Shown in pieces: positions 33,365 through 42,461 of a stretch of 64,000 bases of DNA. The notes under the pieces are model-generated. The model had not been told where the DNA came from, searched no databases, and saw only the letters and a program-made list of their open reading frames with translations. Position 1 is the first letter of the stretch. The number at the start of each line of letters is the position of its first letter. Both the position numbers and the translations under genes were made by a program. This stretch comes from Hymenobacter properus (GTDB taxonomy: Bacteria > Bacteroidota > Bacteroidia > Cytophagales > Hymenobacteraceae): assembly GCF_015694735.1 (NCBI RefSeq), contig NZ_JADQDP010000004.1, positions 558,001 through 622,000 of the forward strand, given 5' to 3'.

Positions 33365-34960
33365 ATGAGTGCCTCTTCCCTGGAACAAATCCCGTTCGAG
33401 AATCCCTTCGTCGATGAATTGCGCGGCGAAGACTCTGCCATTCAAGGCTCGCGGCAGGTACCGGGCTATTGCTACTCGCGGGTGCAGCCCACGTCGGTGC
33501 AAGCCCCGCGCCTGCTGGCCTGGTCAGAGGAGTTGGGTGAGTATCTGGGCATAGCCAAGCCCGCCGCACAAGGCCCGGCGGTGGATGCGCTGGCGGGCAA
33601 CCTCGTCACGGCCAGCATGAAGCCTTTTGCGGCGCGCTACGGCGGGCACCAGTTTGGCAACTGGGCGGGGCAGTTGGGCGACGGGCGCGCCATTTCGCTG
33701 GGCCAGGTGGCCGCTGTGGATGGCACGCCCTGGGAAATTCAGCTGAAAGGAGCCGGGCCTACCCCCTACTCGCGCCGGGCCGACGGCCGGGCGGTGCTGC
33801 GTTCCTCGCTGCGGGAGTTTTTGTGCAGCGAGGCCATGCACGCCCTGGGCGTGCCCACCACACGGGCCCTGAGCCTGGTGGGCACCGGCGAGGCCGTAGT
33901 GCGGGATATGTTTTACAACGGCAACCCACAGGAAGAGCCGGGCGCCATTGTGGCGCGGGTGGCGCCCACGTTCATCCGCTTCGGCAACTTTCAGATAATG
34001 GCTGCGCACGGCGAAATGGACAATCTGCGCGCGCTGGCCGACTACACGCTACGCCACCACTACCCGGAGCTGGGTCCGCCCGGCCCCGACGCCTACGTGC
34101 GCTGGTTTGAAGAAGTGGCCCGGCGCACGGCCGTGATGGTGGCGCACTGGATGACGGTGGGGTTCGTGCACGGCGTGATGAACACCGACAACATGTCCAT
34201 CCTCGGCCTCACCATCGACTACGGCCCCTACGGCTGGCTGGAGCCCTACGACCCCGACTGGACACCCAACACCACCGATTTCGGCTCGCGCCGCTACGCT
34301 TTCGGCCAGCAGCCCCGCGTGGCTCTATGGAACCTAATGGCGCTGGCCCAGGCCCTGAGCCCGCTGCTGCCCGATGCCCAGGTGCTGCGTGGGGGCCTGG
34401 ACATTTACGCCCGCACCCTGGCCGATACCCAGCACGAGCTGATGCTGCGCAAGTTGGGCCTCACCTCTCAATTTCCCGACGAAGACCGTGCCCTGACTGG
34501 GGAATTGCCCCAGGCGCTGTCGAAGCCGGAAATTGACATGACGTGGTTCTTCCGGCAGCTTTCGCACTTGGCGCCGGCGCTGATTGCAGGCACTGGCAAT
34601 GAGGACGCACTTTTTGCGGAGTTGATTGCAAAGGCCGCCTACTCGGTGGCGCCCGATGAGGACCGGAACCTATTGAAGTGGCTGCACCGCTACACGGCCC
34701 GGTTGCGGCAGGAACCGGCCGAGAAGGAAGCCATTCGGGCTGGCATGCTGGCGGCCAACCCTAAGTACGTGCTGCGCAACTACTTGGCCCAGCAAGCCGC
34801 TGAAGCGGCCGAAGCCGGCGACTTATCGGTATTGGAGCGGCTCATGCACGTGCTGAAAACGCCGTTTGACGAGCACTCCGAATACGAGGCACTGGCGGCC
34901 AAGCGGCCCGACTGGGCCCGCGACAAGCCCGGCGCGGCCACACTGTCGTGCAGCTCTTAA
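33365..34960 (+). CDS. selO: SelO / YdiU protein adenylyltransferase
   Basis: 531 residues from ATG 33365 (MSASSLEQIPFENPFVDEL). Pseudokinase that transfers AMP to proteins with ATP bound in flipped orientation. Family marks: SRVQPTSVQAPRLLAWSEELGEYLGI, YGGHQFGNWAGQLGDGRAI, IQLKGAGPTPYSRRADGRAVLRSSLREFLCSEAMHALGVPTTRALSLV, the helix EVARRTAVMVAHWMTVGFVHGVMNTDNMSILG with catalytic Asn-Asp residues, IDYGPYGWLE (DYG), and the C-terminal CSS motif (SCSS), where eukaryotic SelO has selenocysteine. Cys here is normal for bacteria. A longer frame upstream adds 23 residues with no support. Confidence 0.96.
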   Translation: MSASSLEQIPFENPFVDELRGEDSAIQGSRQVPGYCYSRVQPTSVQAPRLLAWSEELGEYLGIAKPAAQGPAVDALAGNLVTASMKPFAARYGGHQFGNWAGQLGDGRAISLGQVAAVDGTPWEIQLKGAGPTPYSRRADGRAVLRSSLREFLCSEAMHALGVPTTRALSLVGTGEAVVRDMFYNGNPQEEPGAIVARVAPTFIRFGNFQIMAAHGEMDNLRALADYTLRHHYPELGPPGPDAYVRWFEEVARRTAVMVAHWMTVGFVHGVMNTDNMSILGLTIDYGPYGWLEPYDPDWTPNTTDFGSRRYAFGQQPRVALWNLMALAQALSPLLPDAQVLRGGLDIYARTLADTQHELMLRKLGLTSQFPDEDRALTGELPQALSKPEIDMTWFFRQLSHLAPALIAGTGNEDALFAELIAKAAYSVAPDEDRNLLKWLHRYTARLRQEPAEKEAIRAGMLAANPKYVLRNYLAQQAAEAAEAGDLSVLERLMHVLKTPFDEHSEYEALAAKRPDWARDKPGAATLSCSS

Positions 34961-35049
34961 CCAGGGCTACGAGACCCAAAAGCTGCATATGGCCCCAAAG
35001 TCAACGCCAGAGCCGAGCCTGGCTGTGTTAACAGTGCTACGCGTTGGTG

Positions 35050-35670
35050 CTAGCGGGAGTCGGCCGCGTCTGCAGCGGCTGGGGGCGGCCCTGACGTCGA
35101 CGCCTCCGGTGTGGGGGCGTACACCAGCACGTGCGCCGGGGGCAGGTTCAGCAGCACGTGGGCATGGTCGAGTGGTTGGAAGAATCGTTCGAATAGTTTC
35201 CGGTTTTGCAGTGAATACTGGAAGAGAATGAGCCGGCCGCTGGGCAAGAGCAGCTGCCGGGTGTGCTCCAGAATGCGCCAGCCCTGCCGCCACGGCAACG
35301 ATGAGAATGGCAGCCCGCATACCACGTAGTCGGGCGGGGGAGCGCCTAGTTCCTTCAGATAGTCCCCCGTCTTGTCGGCCGAGCCGTGCACCACGTGCAC
35401 GTTGGGTTGGCTGGAATACCGGGCTTGCAGCAGCTTGCAAAACCGTCGGTTCACTTCCACCAGCAGCACCACGGTTTCGGGCCGGCGGCGCCCGATGATG
35501 ATGTCGGTGAACACGCCCGTGCCGGGGCCATATTCCACAATGCACCGGGCCGTGGCAAAGTTGATGGGCGCCATCACCTTTTCCGTCAGCTCGCGCGAGC
35601 TGGGAATCAGAGAGCCCACCGTGGCCGGGTTGCGGAAAAACTCTGCTACAAACGAGGAATCCATAGCCAT
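35050..35670 (-). CDS. Class I SAM methyltransferase, phospholipid N-methyltransferase-like
   Basis: 206 residues. Motif I is CIVEYGPGTGVFTDII, motif II LLVEVNRRFC, and the later strand DYVVCGLPFSSLPW, similar to the small soluble methyltransferases of the PmtA/KsgA-like group. N-terminus MAMDSSFVAEFFRNPATVGSLIPSS matches phospholipid methyltransferase relatives. C-terminus is a Pro/Ala-rich tail (TPEASTSGPPPAAADAADSR). Substrate could be a lipid headgroup; this is a family-level inference. Confidence 0.88.
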   Translation of the reverse strand: MAMDSSFVAEFFRNPATVGSLIPSSRELTEKVMAPINFATARCIVEYGPGTGVFTDIIIGRRRPETVVLLVEVNRRFCKLLQARYSSQPNVHVVHGSADKTGDYLKELGAPPPDYVVCGLPFSSLPWRQGWRILEHTRQLLLPSGRLILFQYSLQNRKLFERFFQPLDHAHVLLNLPPAHVLVYAPTPEASTSGPPPAAADAADSR

Positions 35671-35756
35671 CAGGTAAGTGCGCGGCCGAGTTACCGCGGC
35701 GTCATCGGACGGTTTGTTTACGGATTGACTTGGTTAAAAAGTTAGCCCAGAAGCAC

Positions 35757-35792
35757 AGCAGGCAGGCTTTCCGGGCGGAAAACCTGCCTGCT
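35757..35792 (-). terminator. Hairpin downstream of prolyl oligopeptidase gene
   Basis: AGCAGGCAGG (35757-35766) pairs with CCTGCCTGCT (35783-35792), extended inward by TTTCC/GGAAA around GGGC. A strong stem, but the T-run on the - strand is some 15 bases away, so it may be a terminator or an mRNA-end stabiliser. Confidence 0.6.
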
Positions 35793-35841
35793 GAAAGAAT
35801 CGCCAAATGGGCAGCGCGTTGACGCGCAACGCCCGCCGAGC

Positions 35842-37971
35842 CTAGTTGTTCTGGTAAGGCACCATACCCATGTTCTGGAACATGAAGGCCCACTTATCGG
35901 TCTGCTCGCCGATAACCTGGGCGGTGGAGCGGCCCGCGCCGTGACCGGCCTTGGTTTCGATGCGAATGAGCACGGGCGCGGGACCCTGCTGGGCATCCTG
36001 CAGGCGCTGGCCAAACTTGAAGGAGTGGGCGGGCACCACCCGGTCGTCGTGGTCGGCGGTGGTGACCAGGGTGGCGGGGTAGCTGGCCGGCTTGATGGCG
36101 TGGTAGGGCGAGTATTTGTAGAGGTACTGGAACATCTCGGGCGAGTCCTGGGCCGTGCCGTAGTCGTAGGCCCAGCCGGCGCCGGCCGTGAATTGGTTGT
36201 AGCGCAGCATGTCCATCACGCCCACGGCGGGGAAGGCCACTTTGCACAGGTCGGGGCGCTGCGTCATGGTGGCGCCCACCAACAGGCCGCCATTGGAAGC
36301 GCCCGAGATGGCCAGGTGGTCGGTGTCGGTGTATTTGTTGGCTTTTAGGTACTCGGCGGCGGCAATGAAGTCGTCGAACACGTTCTGCTTTTGCAGCTTG
36401 GTGCCGGCCAGGTGCCACTTTTCGCCGTATTCGCCGCCGCCCCGGATGTTGGCCACGGCGTAGATACCACCGTTTTCGAGCAGCACAATGTTGGAGGTGC
36501 TGAAGCCCGGCGTGGAGCTGGAGTTGAAGCCGCCGTAGGCGTAGAGCAACGTGGGGTTTTTGCCGTTGAGCACGGTGCCCTTTTTGTAGGTGATAATCAT
36601 GGGCACGCGGGTGCCGTCCTTGGAATTATAGAACACCTGCTTCGATTCAAACTTGCTGGGGTCGAACTGCACGCCCGCCTTCTTGAAAACCGTCGATTTG
36701 CCGGTGGCAATGTCGTACTTGAAGATGGTGGGCGGGTAGATGTAGGACGTAAACACGTAGTAGGTCTCCTTTTCCTCCTTCTTGGTGCCGAAACCGCCGG
36801 CCGTGCCCACCGAGGGCAGCGTGATGCTCCGCTCCTTCTTGCCATTCATATCATATTGCTCGATGAGCGAAGTGGCATCCTTGAGGTAGTTGGCGAAGAT
36901 TTTACCACCGCCAGTGGTGGCACTCAGCACATTCTGGGTTTCCGGAATGAGGTCTTTCCAGTTGGCGGGCTTGGGATTGGCGGCGTCTACGGTCACCACC
37001 TTGTTGTTGGGCGCGTTCAGGTTGGTGAAAATGTAAAGCTTGCTGCCCACGTTGTCGATGACGTCGGCCTCGTTCTTTTCATTGTCCACCACCTGCACGA
37101 TGGGGCTGTTCGGCTTGCTCAAATCCTGGATGTAGAGCTCGTTGCCGGTGGTGGTGTTGGCCCCCGTAATCACTAGGAAGCGCTGGTCCTCGGTCACACT
37201 GGCGCTGATGTAGCGGCGGGGCGTTTTCTCGCCCCCGAAAATCAGCTTGTCACTGCTTTGGGGCGTGTTTAGCTTGTGGTAGTACAGCTTGTGAATCTGG
37301 GTTTTGCCGGCCAGCTGGCTGCCGGCCTTGGGCTTGTCGTAGGAGCTGTAGTAGAAGCCGTCGTTGCCGCGCCAGGCCAGGCCCGAGAACTTGACGTCCT
37401 TCAGCGTGTCGCCCACCAGGGCCTTGTTGGCCGTGTTCAGCACGATGACCTTGCGCCAATCGGAGCCGCCTTCCGAAATCTGGTAGGCGGCCAGGCTGCC
37501 GTCCTTGGTGAAGTTGATGCCGGCCAACGAGGTGGTGCCGTCCTTCGAGAACTGGTTGGGGTCGAGGAAAACCTCGGGCGTGCCCGTGGCGCCCAGCTGC
37601 CGGTACAGCACCGACTGGCTTTGCAGGCCGGTGTTCTTGCTGAAGTAGGTGTACTTGCCTTCCTTGAAGGGCGCGCCGTACTTCTCGTAATTCCACAATG
37701 TTTCCAGGCGCTTGCGAATGGTTTCGCGGAAGGGAATCTGGCTGAGGTAGTTCTGCGTCACCTTGTTTTCGTCCTGCACCCAGCTTTTGGTGTCGGGCGC
37801 CTGGTCGTTTTCGAGCCAGCGGTAGGGGTCAGGCACCTTGGTGCCGAAATAAGTGGTGACGGTATCGACCTTGCGGGGCTGCGGGTAAGGCAACGTTTTA
37901 ATCGGGGCCTGGGCATGAGCGGCGGCGCCGACCAGTACGGCCGCCAGGAAGGTGTAGCGCAGTGGTTTCAT
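35842..37971 (-). CDS. Secreted prolyl oligopeptidase (S9A)
   Basis: Serine peptidase of the prolyl oligopeptidase family, 709 residues from ATG 37971, with a signal peptide (MKPLRYTFLAAVLVGAAAHAQ), so it acts in the periplasm. N-terminal propeller (about 60-430) with family start VTTYFGTKVPDPYRWLE, then the alpha/beta-hydrolase domain with FNSSSTPGFS, RGGGEYGEKWHLAG, the nucleophile Ser559 in ISGASNGGLLVG, the acid in TADHDDRVVPAHSFKF, and His677 in KAGHGAGRS. All three catalytic residues present. The longer frame upstream (30 residues) lacks a signal and is not used. Divergent from the lipoprotein gene at 38079. Confidence 0.96.
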   Translation of the reverse strand: MKPLRYTFLAAVLVGAAAHAQAPIKTLPYPQPRKVDTVTTYFGTKVPDPYRWLENDQAPDTKSWVQDENKVTQNYLSQIPFRETIRKRLETLWNYEKYGAPFKEGKYTYFSKNTGLQSQSVLYRQLGATGTPEVFLDPNQFSKDGTTSLAGINFTKDGSLAAYQISEGGSDWRKVIVLNTANKALVGDTLKDVKFSGLAWRGNDGFYYSSYDKPKAGSQLAGKTQIHKLYYHKLNTPQSSDKLIFGGEKTPRRYISASVTEDQRFLVITGANTTTGNELYIQDLSKPNSPIVQVVDNEKNEADVIDNVGSKLYIFTNLNAPNNKVVTVDAANPKPANWKDLIPETQNVLSATTGGGKIFANYLKDATSLIEQYDMNGKKERSITLPSVGTAGGFGTKKEEKETYYVFTSYIYPPTIFKYDIATGKSTVFKKAGVQFDPSKFESKQVFYNSKDGTRVPMIITYKKGTVLNGKNPTLLYAYGGFNSSSTPGFSTSNIVLLENGGIYAVANIRGGGEYGEKWHLAGTKLQKQNVFDDFIAAAEYLKANKYTDTDHLAISGASNGGLLVGATMTQRPDLCKVAFPAVGVMDMLRYNQFTAGAGWAYDYGTAQDSPEMFQYLYKYSPYHAIKPASYPATLVTTADHDDRVVPAHSFKFGQRLQDAQQGPAPVLIRIETKAGHGAGRSTAQVIGEQTDKWAFMFQNMGMVPYQNN

Positions 37972-38078
37972 GGGAACAAAGTGAATGTGAAAACGGGCCT
38001 GAGACCGGTAACGTCTGTTCAATGTCGTAATTTGGCATCGAAAACTAATACGCTCCGCCAATCCGCTCCTTCGCTTCC

Positions 38079-39242
38079 TTGCTTTTGAGTGCCTGTTTCG
38101 TGGCTGCCGGGTTGCTACTGTTGGCCGGCTGCGACCAAAACACCGCCAGCCTGCAGGAAACGGCCGCGCACACCCGGCGCCCCGTTTCGGTGGCCCAGAC
38201 GGCGCCCCGGACGCTGGTTGCCGCTAATACGGCCTTGCCCTACCTGCGCCTGCCGGGCGTGGGCGATTCCATCCAGGCCCCGGCCCTGGTGCGCATCAAC
38301 AACACTGCCTACCGCGTGCAGGTGGGGGCCCGCACCGACAGCGCCCGGCCGTTGCGGCACATCCTGCCGGCCAGCCCCGCCGCCGACTCGCCCGAAGCCG
38401 ACACCGTGACGGGCTTTGAAGGCTACTATACCTTCCGCCTGTTGCGGGCCGATGGCAAAGCCCAATTTGCGCGGCAGCTGAAAAAAACGAGCTTTTCGGC
38501 CGCCGTGAGCCCCGATTTGGCGGTGGAAGCCGAGGCCACGCCGCCCATCTTCTCGGGCTACCTGCCCGCTTTCAAGGCATTGGCGTTTGAAATTAATTTC
38601 TACCCGCCCGAAAGCGACGCCGGTGGTCAGGCCCTGCTGCTGCTCGACGCCGCCACGGGCAAGGTGCGGCACCTGGCGCTGGCCCGCTGGACGGGCGGCT
38701 GCAACTCCAATTCGGTGCTCTCGGCCGATGGGCGCACGCTGCTCACCAGCTGCGAGCTGCTGCAGGCCAACGGCCACGTCACCAACCTCGAAAAGCCCGG
38801 CCGCGAAGTAGCCGGCACCCTCTTGGTGAACAACGAGACGGCCCTGGTGGTGTACGCCGCCGGCTATGACCAGTACGGCGAGGAAGTGCCCTTACGAGGC
38901 CCCAATGCCCAGTTAATAACAGTCGACGGGCGCGTGCTAAAATCCTTCCATCTCTACAGCATCGACGGCGGCCTGGGCAACCACATGCTTAGCACCTACC
39001 TGCCCCGCACCCGCACGCACTACCTCTACGACGAAACCTACAACCGCCTGGCCGTGGTGCCGCGCGACCAGCCCACTCAGCTGCGCGTCCTCAACCTACG
39101 CCAGCTGTCTTCGTTCCGTAAGCCCCAGCGTCCTACCGAAGTTCGGGTAGATTTCGAAACCGAAATGGGCACGCAAGCCACGTTTTACGTAGATGTGCAC
39201 AGCGGGCGCATTCGCCACCGGGTGCGCCGGGCCGCTTTTTAG
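38079..39242 (+). CDS. Putative lipoprotein of unknown function
   Basis: 387 residues if translation starts at TTG 38079, giving MLLSACFVAAGLLLLAGC with lipobox LAGC. No ATG is available nearby and a GTG at 38100 would leave too short a signal. The mature part is strand-rich with hydrophobic repeats (YYTFRLLRADGKAQFARQL, GQALLLLDAATGKVRHLALARW, NAQLITVDGRVLKSFHLYSIDGG, TFYVDVHSGRIRHRVRRAAF), resembling propeller-like surface proteins. No named domain. Start choice is uncertain. Confidence 0.78.
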   Translation: MLLSACFVAAGLLLLAGCDQNTASLQETAAHTRRPVSVAQTAPRTLVAANTALPYLRLPGVGDSIQAPALVRINNTAYRVQVGARTDSARPLRHILPASPAADSPEADTVTGFEGYYTFRLLRADGKAQFARQLKKTSFSAAVSPDLAVEAEATPPIFSGYLPAFKALAFEINFYPPESDAGGQALLLLDAATGKVRHLALARWTGGCNSNSVLSADGRTLLTSCELLQANGHVTNLEKPGREVAGTLLVNNETALVVYAAGYDQYGEEVPLRGPNAQLITVDGRVLKSFHLYSIDGGLGNHMLSTYLPRTRTHYLYDETYNRLAVVPRDQPTQLRVLNLRQLSSFRKPQRPTEVRVDFETEMGTQATFYVDVHSGRIRHRVRRAAF

Positions 39243-39278
39243 GGAGGGTGGATAATAGGTAAGAGACGAATAAAAATA

Positions 39279-39308
39279 GAACGTCATGCTGCGCGCAGCA
39301 TGACGTTC
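39279..39308. repeat. Minimal family A palindrome acting as bidirectional terminator
   Basis: GAACGTCATGCTGCG and its exact complement make a perfect 30-base palindrome without loop. The arms are the outer ends of the long family A repeats fused directly. Flanked by TAAAAATA on the left and TTTTG on the right and placed between convergent genes, so it can end transcription in both directions. Confidence 0.85.
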
Positions 39309-39331
39309 TTTTGTTTCCTTTCGGCCTGCTC

Positions 39332-40672
39332 CTACTTGGCCGCGCTCACGCGCCAGATGCGGTCGGCCGCGTCGTCGGCCACCAGTAGGGAGCCGTCGGG
39401 CAGGGTGGTTACGCCCACGGGGCGGCCGTAGGCAGTTTTGGAGTCGCCCCCGGCCAGGAAACCGGTCAGGAAGTCTTCCGGCTGGCCGGGCTTGCCGTTT
39501 TCGAAGGGCACAAACACCACCTTGTAGCCCGAGTACTGCGAGCGGTTCCAGGAGCCGTGCTCGCCGATGAAGGCCCCGTTGCGGTACTTGGCAGGGAAGG
39601 CATCTTTGTCGTAGAATGCGAGGCCCAGGGCCGCTACGTGGGCGCCCAGCGGCACATCGGGCACCCGGGTTTTGCTCACCAGGTCGGGCCGCTCGTTTTT
39701 GCGGCGGGGGTCTTCGTTCGGGCCGTAGTAAGCGTAGGGCCAGCCGTAGAAGCCGCCTTGCTGCACGCTGGTGAAGTAGTCGGGCACCAGTTCATCGCCC
39801 AGCTCGTCGCGCTCGTTCACCACGGTCCACAGCTTTTGGGTACCGGGCTGCCACTGCAGGCCAATGGGATTGCGCAGGCCGCTGGCGTATATTTTTTCGC
39901 CGGTGCCGTCGGGGTTGATTTCGAGAATGTTGGCCCGGCGCACCTCGTTGGCCGAGCCGTGTTCCTGCACATTGGAGCCCGAGCCCACGGTCACGTAAAT
40001 CTTGGAGTTGTCGGCGTTGGCCAGCAGGTTGCGGGTCCAGTGGTTGTTGTACCCACCTTTAGGCAGGTCGAGGATGCGCTGCCCATCGCCGGTAATCTTG
40101 GTGGCACCGGGCTGGTAGGGAAAGCGCAGTACGCCGTCGGTGTTGGCCACGTAAAAGTTGTTGCCGATGATGAGCATGCCAAAGGGCTGGCTCAATCCCG
40201 AAAGAAAAGTAGTGCGTACATCTGGCTTGCCGTCGTGGTTGGTGTCGCGCAGCAGCGTGATGCGGTTGGCGCTTTCGTCGCGCAGCGAGCGGGACTTGTC
40301 CAGCTTCAGCTCGGCGGCCACCTTCTTGGTCATCGTCGTCGGGATGGTGTTGGCTTCTGCCACCAGCACGTCGCCGTTGGGTGCCACGTACATCCAGCGC
40401 GGGCTCTGAAACTGCCCCGCGTACTCGGTCACGGTGAAGCCGGCGGGCGCGGTGGGCGTGCGGCCGGCGGGCCAGGGCTCGATGTCGACGCGGTGCGTGA
40501 CGGATTTGCTCGCGTAGGGCGCCGGCAGGTGCACCGAGTCGGCCACGGGCGTTTCCACGGTTTGGGCCGGCGTGTTGGCTTGGGCTTCTTGCTTTTCTTC
40601 TTTGCTGGGGCCGCCGCAGGCTGCCAGCAGGCCGAGGCCGGCCAGCAGCCAGCGGGAATTATTCAACGTCAT
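39332..40672 (-). CDS. Sorbosone dehydrogenase-like PQQ/glucose-dehydrogenase-type lipoprotein
   Basis: 446 residues from ATG 40672, lipoprotein signal with lipobox LAAC (MTLNNSRWLLAGLGLLAAC). A Lys/Glu/Gln-rich spacer follows. The six-bladed propeller domain shows the family segments GFTVTEYAGQFQSPRWMYVAPNGDVLVAEA, RITLLRDTNHDGKPDVRTTFL, LSQPFGMLIIGN, YNNHWTRNLLANADNSKIYVTVGSGSNV, ASGLRNPIGLQWQPGT and GGFYGWPYAYYG. This is the PQQ-dependent soluble glucose/sorbosone dehydrogenase superfamily; actual substrate and cofactor are not certain. Confidence 0.93.
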   Translation of the reverse strand: MTLNNSRWLLAGLGLLAACGGPSKEEKQEAQANTPAQTVETPVADSVHLPAPYASKSVTHRVDIEPWPAGRTPTAPAGFTVTEYAGQFQSPRWMYVAPNGDVLVAEANTIPTTMTKKVAAELKLDKSRSLRDESANRITLLRDTNHDGKPDVRTTFLSGLSQPFGMLIIGNNFYVANTDGVLRFPYQPGATKITGDGQRILDLPKGGYNNHWTRNLLANADNSKIYVTVGSGSNVQEHGSANEVRRANILEINPDGTGEKIYASGLRNPIGLQWQPGTQKLWTVVNERDELGDELVPDYFTSVQQGGFYGWPYAYYGPNEDPRRKNERPDLVSKTRVPDVPLGAHVAALGLAFYDKDAFPAKYRNGAFIGEHGSWNRSQYSGYKVVFVPFENGKPGQPEDFLTGFLAGGDSKTAYGRPVGVTTLPDGSLLVADDAADRIWRVSAAK

Positions 40673-40696
40673 AAAGGGCGGAAACGAATAAGCACA

Positions 40697-40728
40697 CAAA
40701 GGCCCGCCATACTACCAGCGGGCCTTTG
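40697..40728 (-). terminator. Hairpin downstream of the Nudix gene
   Basis: CAAAGGCCCGC (40697-40707) and GCGGGCCTTTG (40718-40728), 11 bp, 10-base loop. The T-run is weak, so it is a probable rather than certain terminator. Confidence 0.6.
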
Positions 40729-40788
40729 GCTTTACTTCCCTAACCAGATTTAGTTGCACCTAAGCTTAGCCCTGCGCCGTCCTTCGCG

Positions 40789-41190
40789 TCAATCAGCCAA
40801 TAAATTCTGCGCCCGCAGCCAGTCAAATATCAGCTGGTCGACGGCTGAGACTTCGGCCCGGTGCCAGTAGCGCAACCATGCCACTTCCGCAATTTCGGCC
40901 GCCGGTTGCAGCTGGCCGGTATAGCGGGCGTAGTAGCACGTCATGCGCACGAGCACCCCAGCCGGGTGGCCGTGGGCGGGGGCTTCCCAGGTACCCGCCG
41001 GTGCCAGGCTGGCGGGGTCGAGCGCCACGGTCAGCTCCTCCCGGATTTCACGCAGCAGTGTTTGGGCGTCGGTTTCGCCGGGTTCGCGCTTGCCGCCGGG
41101 AAAGTAGTACCGGTCTTTGCCGTGGCTGCGCGTGCTTAGGATTTCGCCATCGTGCAGGTGTAGCCAGGCTATTTTGTCGATGATGGGCAT
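40789..41190 (-). CDS. Nudix hydrolase
   Basis: 133 residues from ATG 41190 (MPIIDKIAWLHLHDG). Perfect Nudix box GGKREPGETDAQTLLREIREEL (G-x5-E-x7-R-E-x2-E-E) that coordinates divalent metal and hydrolyses a nucleoside diphosphate linked to another group. Short of other domains, so a housecleaning or sugar-nucleotide role is open. It starts 37 bases after the acyltransferase stop and is probably cotranscribed with it. Confidence 0.92.
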   Translation of the reverse strand: MPIIDKIAWLHLHDGEILSTRSHGKDRYYFPGGKREPGETDAQTLLREIREELTVALDPASLAPAGTWEAPAHGHPAGVLVRMTCYYARYTGQLQPAAEIAEVAWLRYWHRAEVSAVDQLIFDWLRAQNLLAD

Positions 41191-41227
41191 GAGTTGCTTT
41201 TCAATTGAACCAGAAGCACGGCGCACT

Positions 41228-42337
41228 TTATTGCGGCATTAGCACGGGTGCGGTCGCTGGCGAGCCTTGCAACACGCACCGTAGCCAGCGGTTGAGGGGC
41301 TCTTCCACCATTTTATATAGCAAAATGGAGACGAGCCATAGCGACAACGCCGTCAGGACGCTGCTGCCTATCCACTGGTACAACAGATGCCGCACAGCAC
41401 CTACGTGAATGAGGTAGAAGACATAAGAACTACGCCCCAATAGCGCCAAAAGCCGGCTGCTGAGCAGGCGACGCACCCAGGTAGCTTCACCGACCAGGCC
41501 CCACAGCAGCGGGGCAATACCGAGCACGGGCAGGGCCACGTTGTTAATGAACATACCCGCGGGCGTGAACACGCCAAAGCTGCCTTCAGTGGGGCCGTGT
41601 AGCAAACTAAGGACGCCTAGGCAGAACAGCATGCCCACCATTCCAGCGGAGGTCAGCCCTCGTGGCGCGTGCGCGGTGCCCGTGCGCCGCAGCCACCACG
41701 CGAGTCCCACACCCACAAAAAATTCTATAGCCCGCCCGAGGTAAGTGAACTGAAACAGAAAATCGAATGAGCCGAAAAACCCGTGCCACTGCAACGGCCG
41801 GCACAGCACCACCAGCCCCGCGCCTAGCATCACCAACGCCAGCGGCAACGCCCATAGCCATTGCCGGCTGCGCTGAAGGAGCCCGAACGCCAGCGGCGCC
41901 GACAGGTAGAACATTTCCTCGACCGTTAGCGACCAGCCCTGCGCGATGCCAGAGTACACATATTGCTCGAATAGCCCCCGCAGAAAAGTGATGTTGAGCA
42001 GGTACTCGCCCAGGGAAAACGGCAGACCCTCCCGGTAGTGCAGCAGCGCGAAAACGAGGGTGGTCAGCAGCAAGTACATCGGGTAGATGCGGGCTACCCG
42101 ATTGGCGAAGTAGGTGCGCAGCGCCACCCGGCGCCCCAGGTAGCGGTAGCCAATTAGGAAGCCGCTGAGTACAAAAAATACCGTGACCCCAATGTGCGTT
42201 TCGGCTGCCAGATTGTGGATGCGCCAGCCAAACCGCGCCGGCGAAAACGGATTGTAATGATGCACATATACCAGCGCGGCGGCCACGGCGCGCAGGCCGG
42301 TCAGGGCAGGGAAGTAGTCTTTTTTAGCGTCCGTCAT
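41228..42337 (-). CDS. Acyltransferase 3 family membrane protein (OafA/YrhL-like)
   Basis: 369 residues, about ten membrane helices, of the family that O-acylates cell-surface sugars. The N-terminus is typical: DYFPALTGLRAVAAALVYVHHYNPF with the catalytic-site His pair; then HIGVTVFFVLSGFLIGYRYL with conserved Phe-Val-Leu-Ser-Gly-Phe-Leu, ANRVARIYPMYLLLTTLVF (RxxRIxP), and YSGIAQGWSLTVEEMFYLSAPL with Trp-Ser-Leu-x-Val-Glu. No SGNH extension. The acceptor sugar is unknown; no polysaccharide genes are nearby. Confidence 0.94.
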   Translation of the reverse strand: MTDAKKDYFPALTGLRAVAAALVYVHHYNPFSPARFGWRIHNLAAETHIGVTVFFVLSGFLIGYRYLGRRVALRTYFANRVARIYPMYLLLTTLVFALLHYREGLPFSLGEYLLNITFLRGLFEQYVYSGIAQGWSLTVEEMFYLSAPLAFGLLQRSRQWLWALPLALVMLGAGLVVLCRPLQWHGFFGSFDFLFQFTYLGRAIEFFVGVGLAWWLRRTGTAHAPRGLTSAGMVGMLFCLGVLSLLHGPTEGSFGVFTPAGMFINNVALPVLGIAPLLWGLVGEATWVRRLLSSRLLALLGRSSYVFYLIHVGAVRHLLYQWIGSSVLTALSLWLVSILLYKMVEEPLNRWLRCVLQGSPATAPVLMPQ

Positions 42338-42461
42338 GCTTGATTTCTGCAGGTTCTGCCACTGCCGCCTCCCACTAAAGCTGAAAGGTAGGCAGCCAAA
42401 TGCAGCAACTGCTACAAGCTCGGCCTTAACCTCGCAGTCGGGGCCCGCGTTTGCACGGGCT

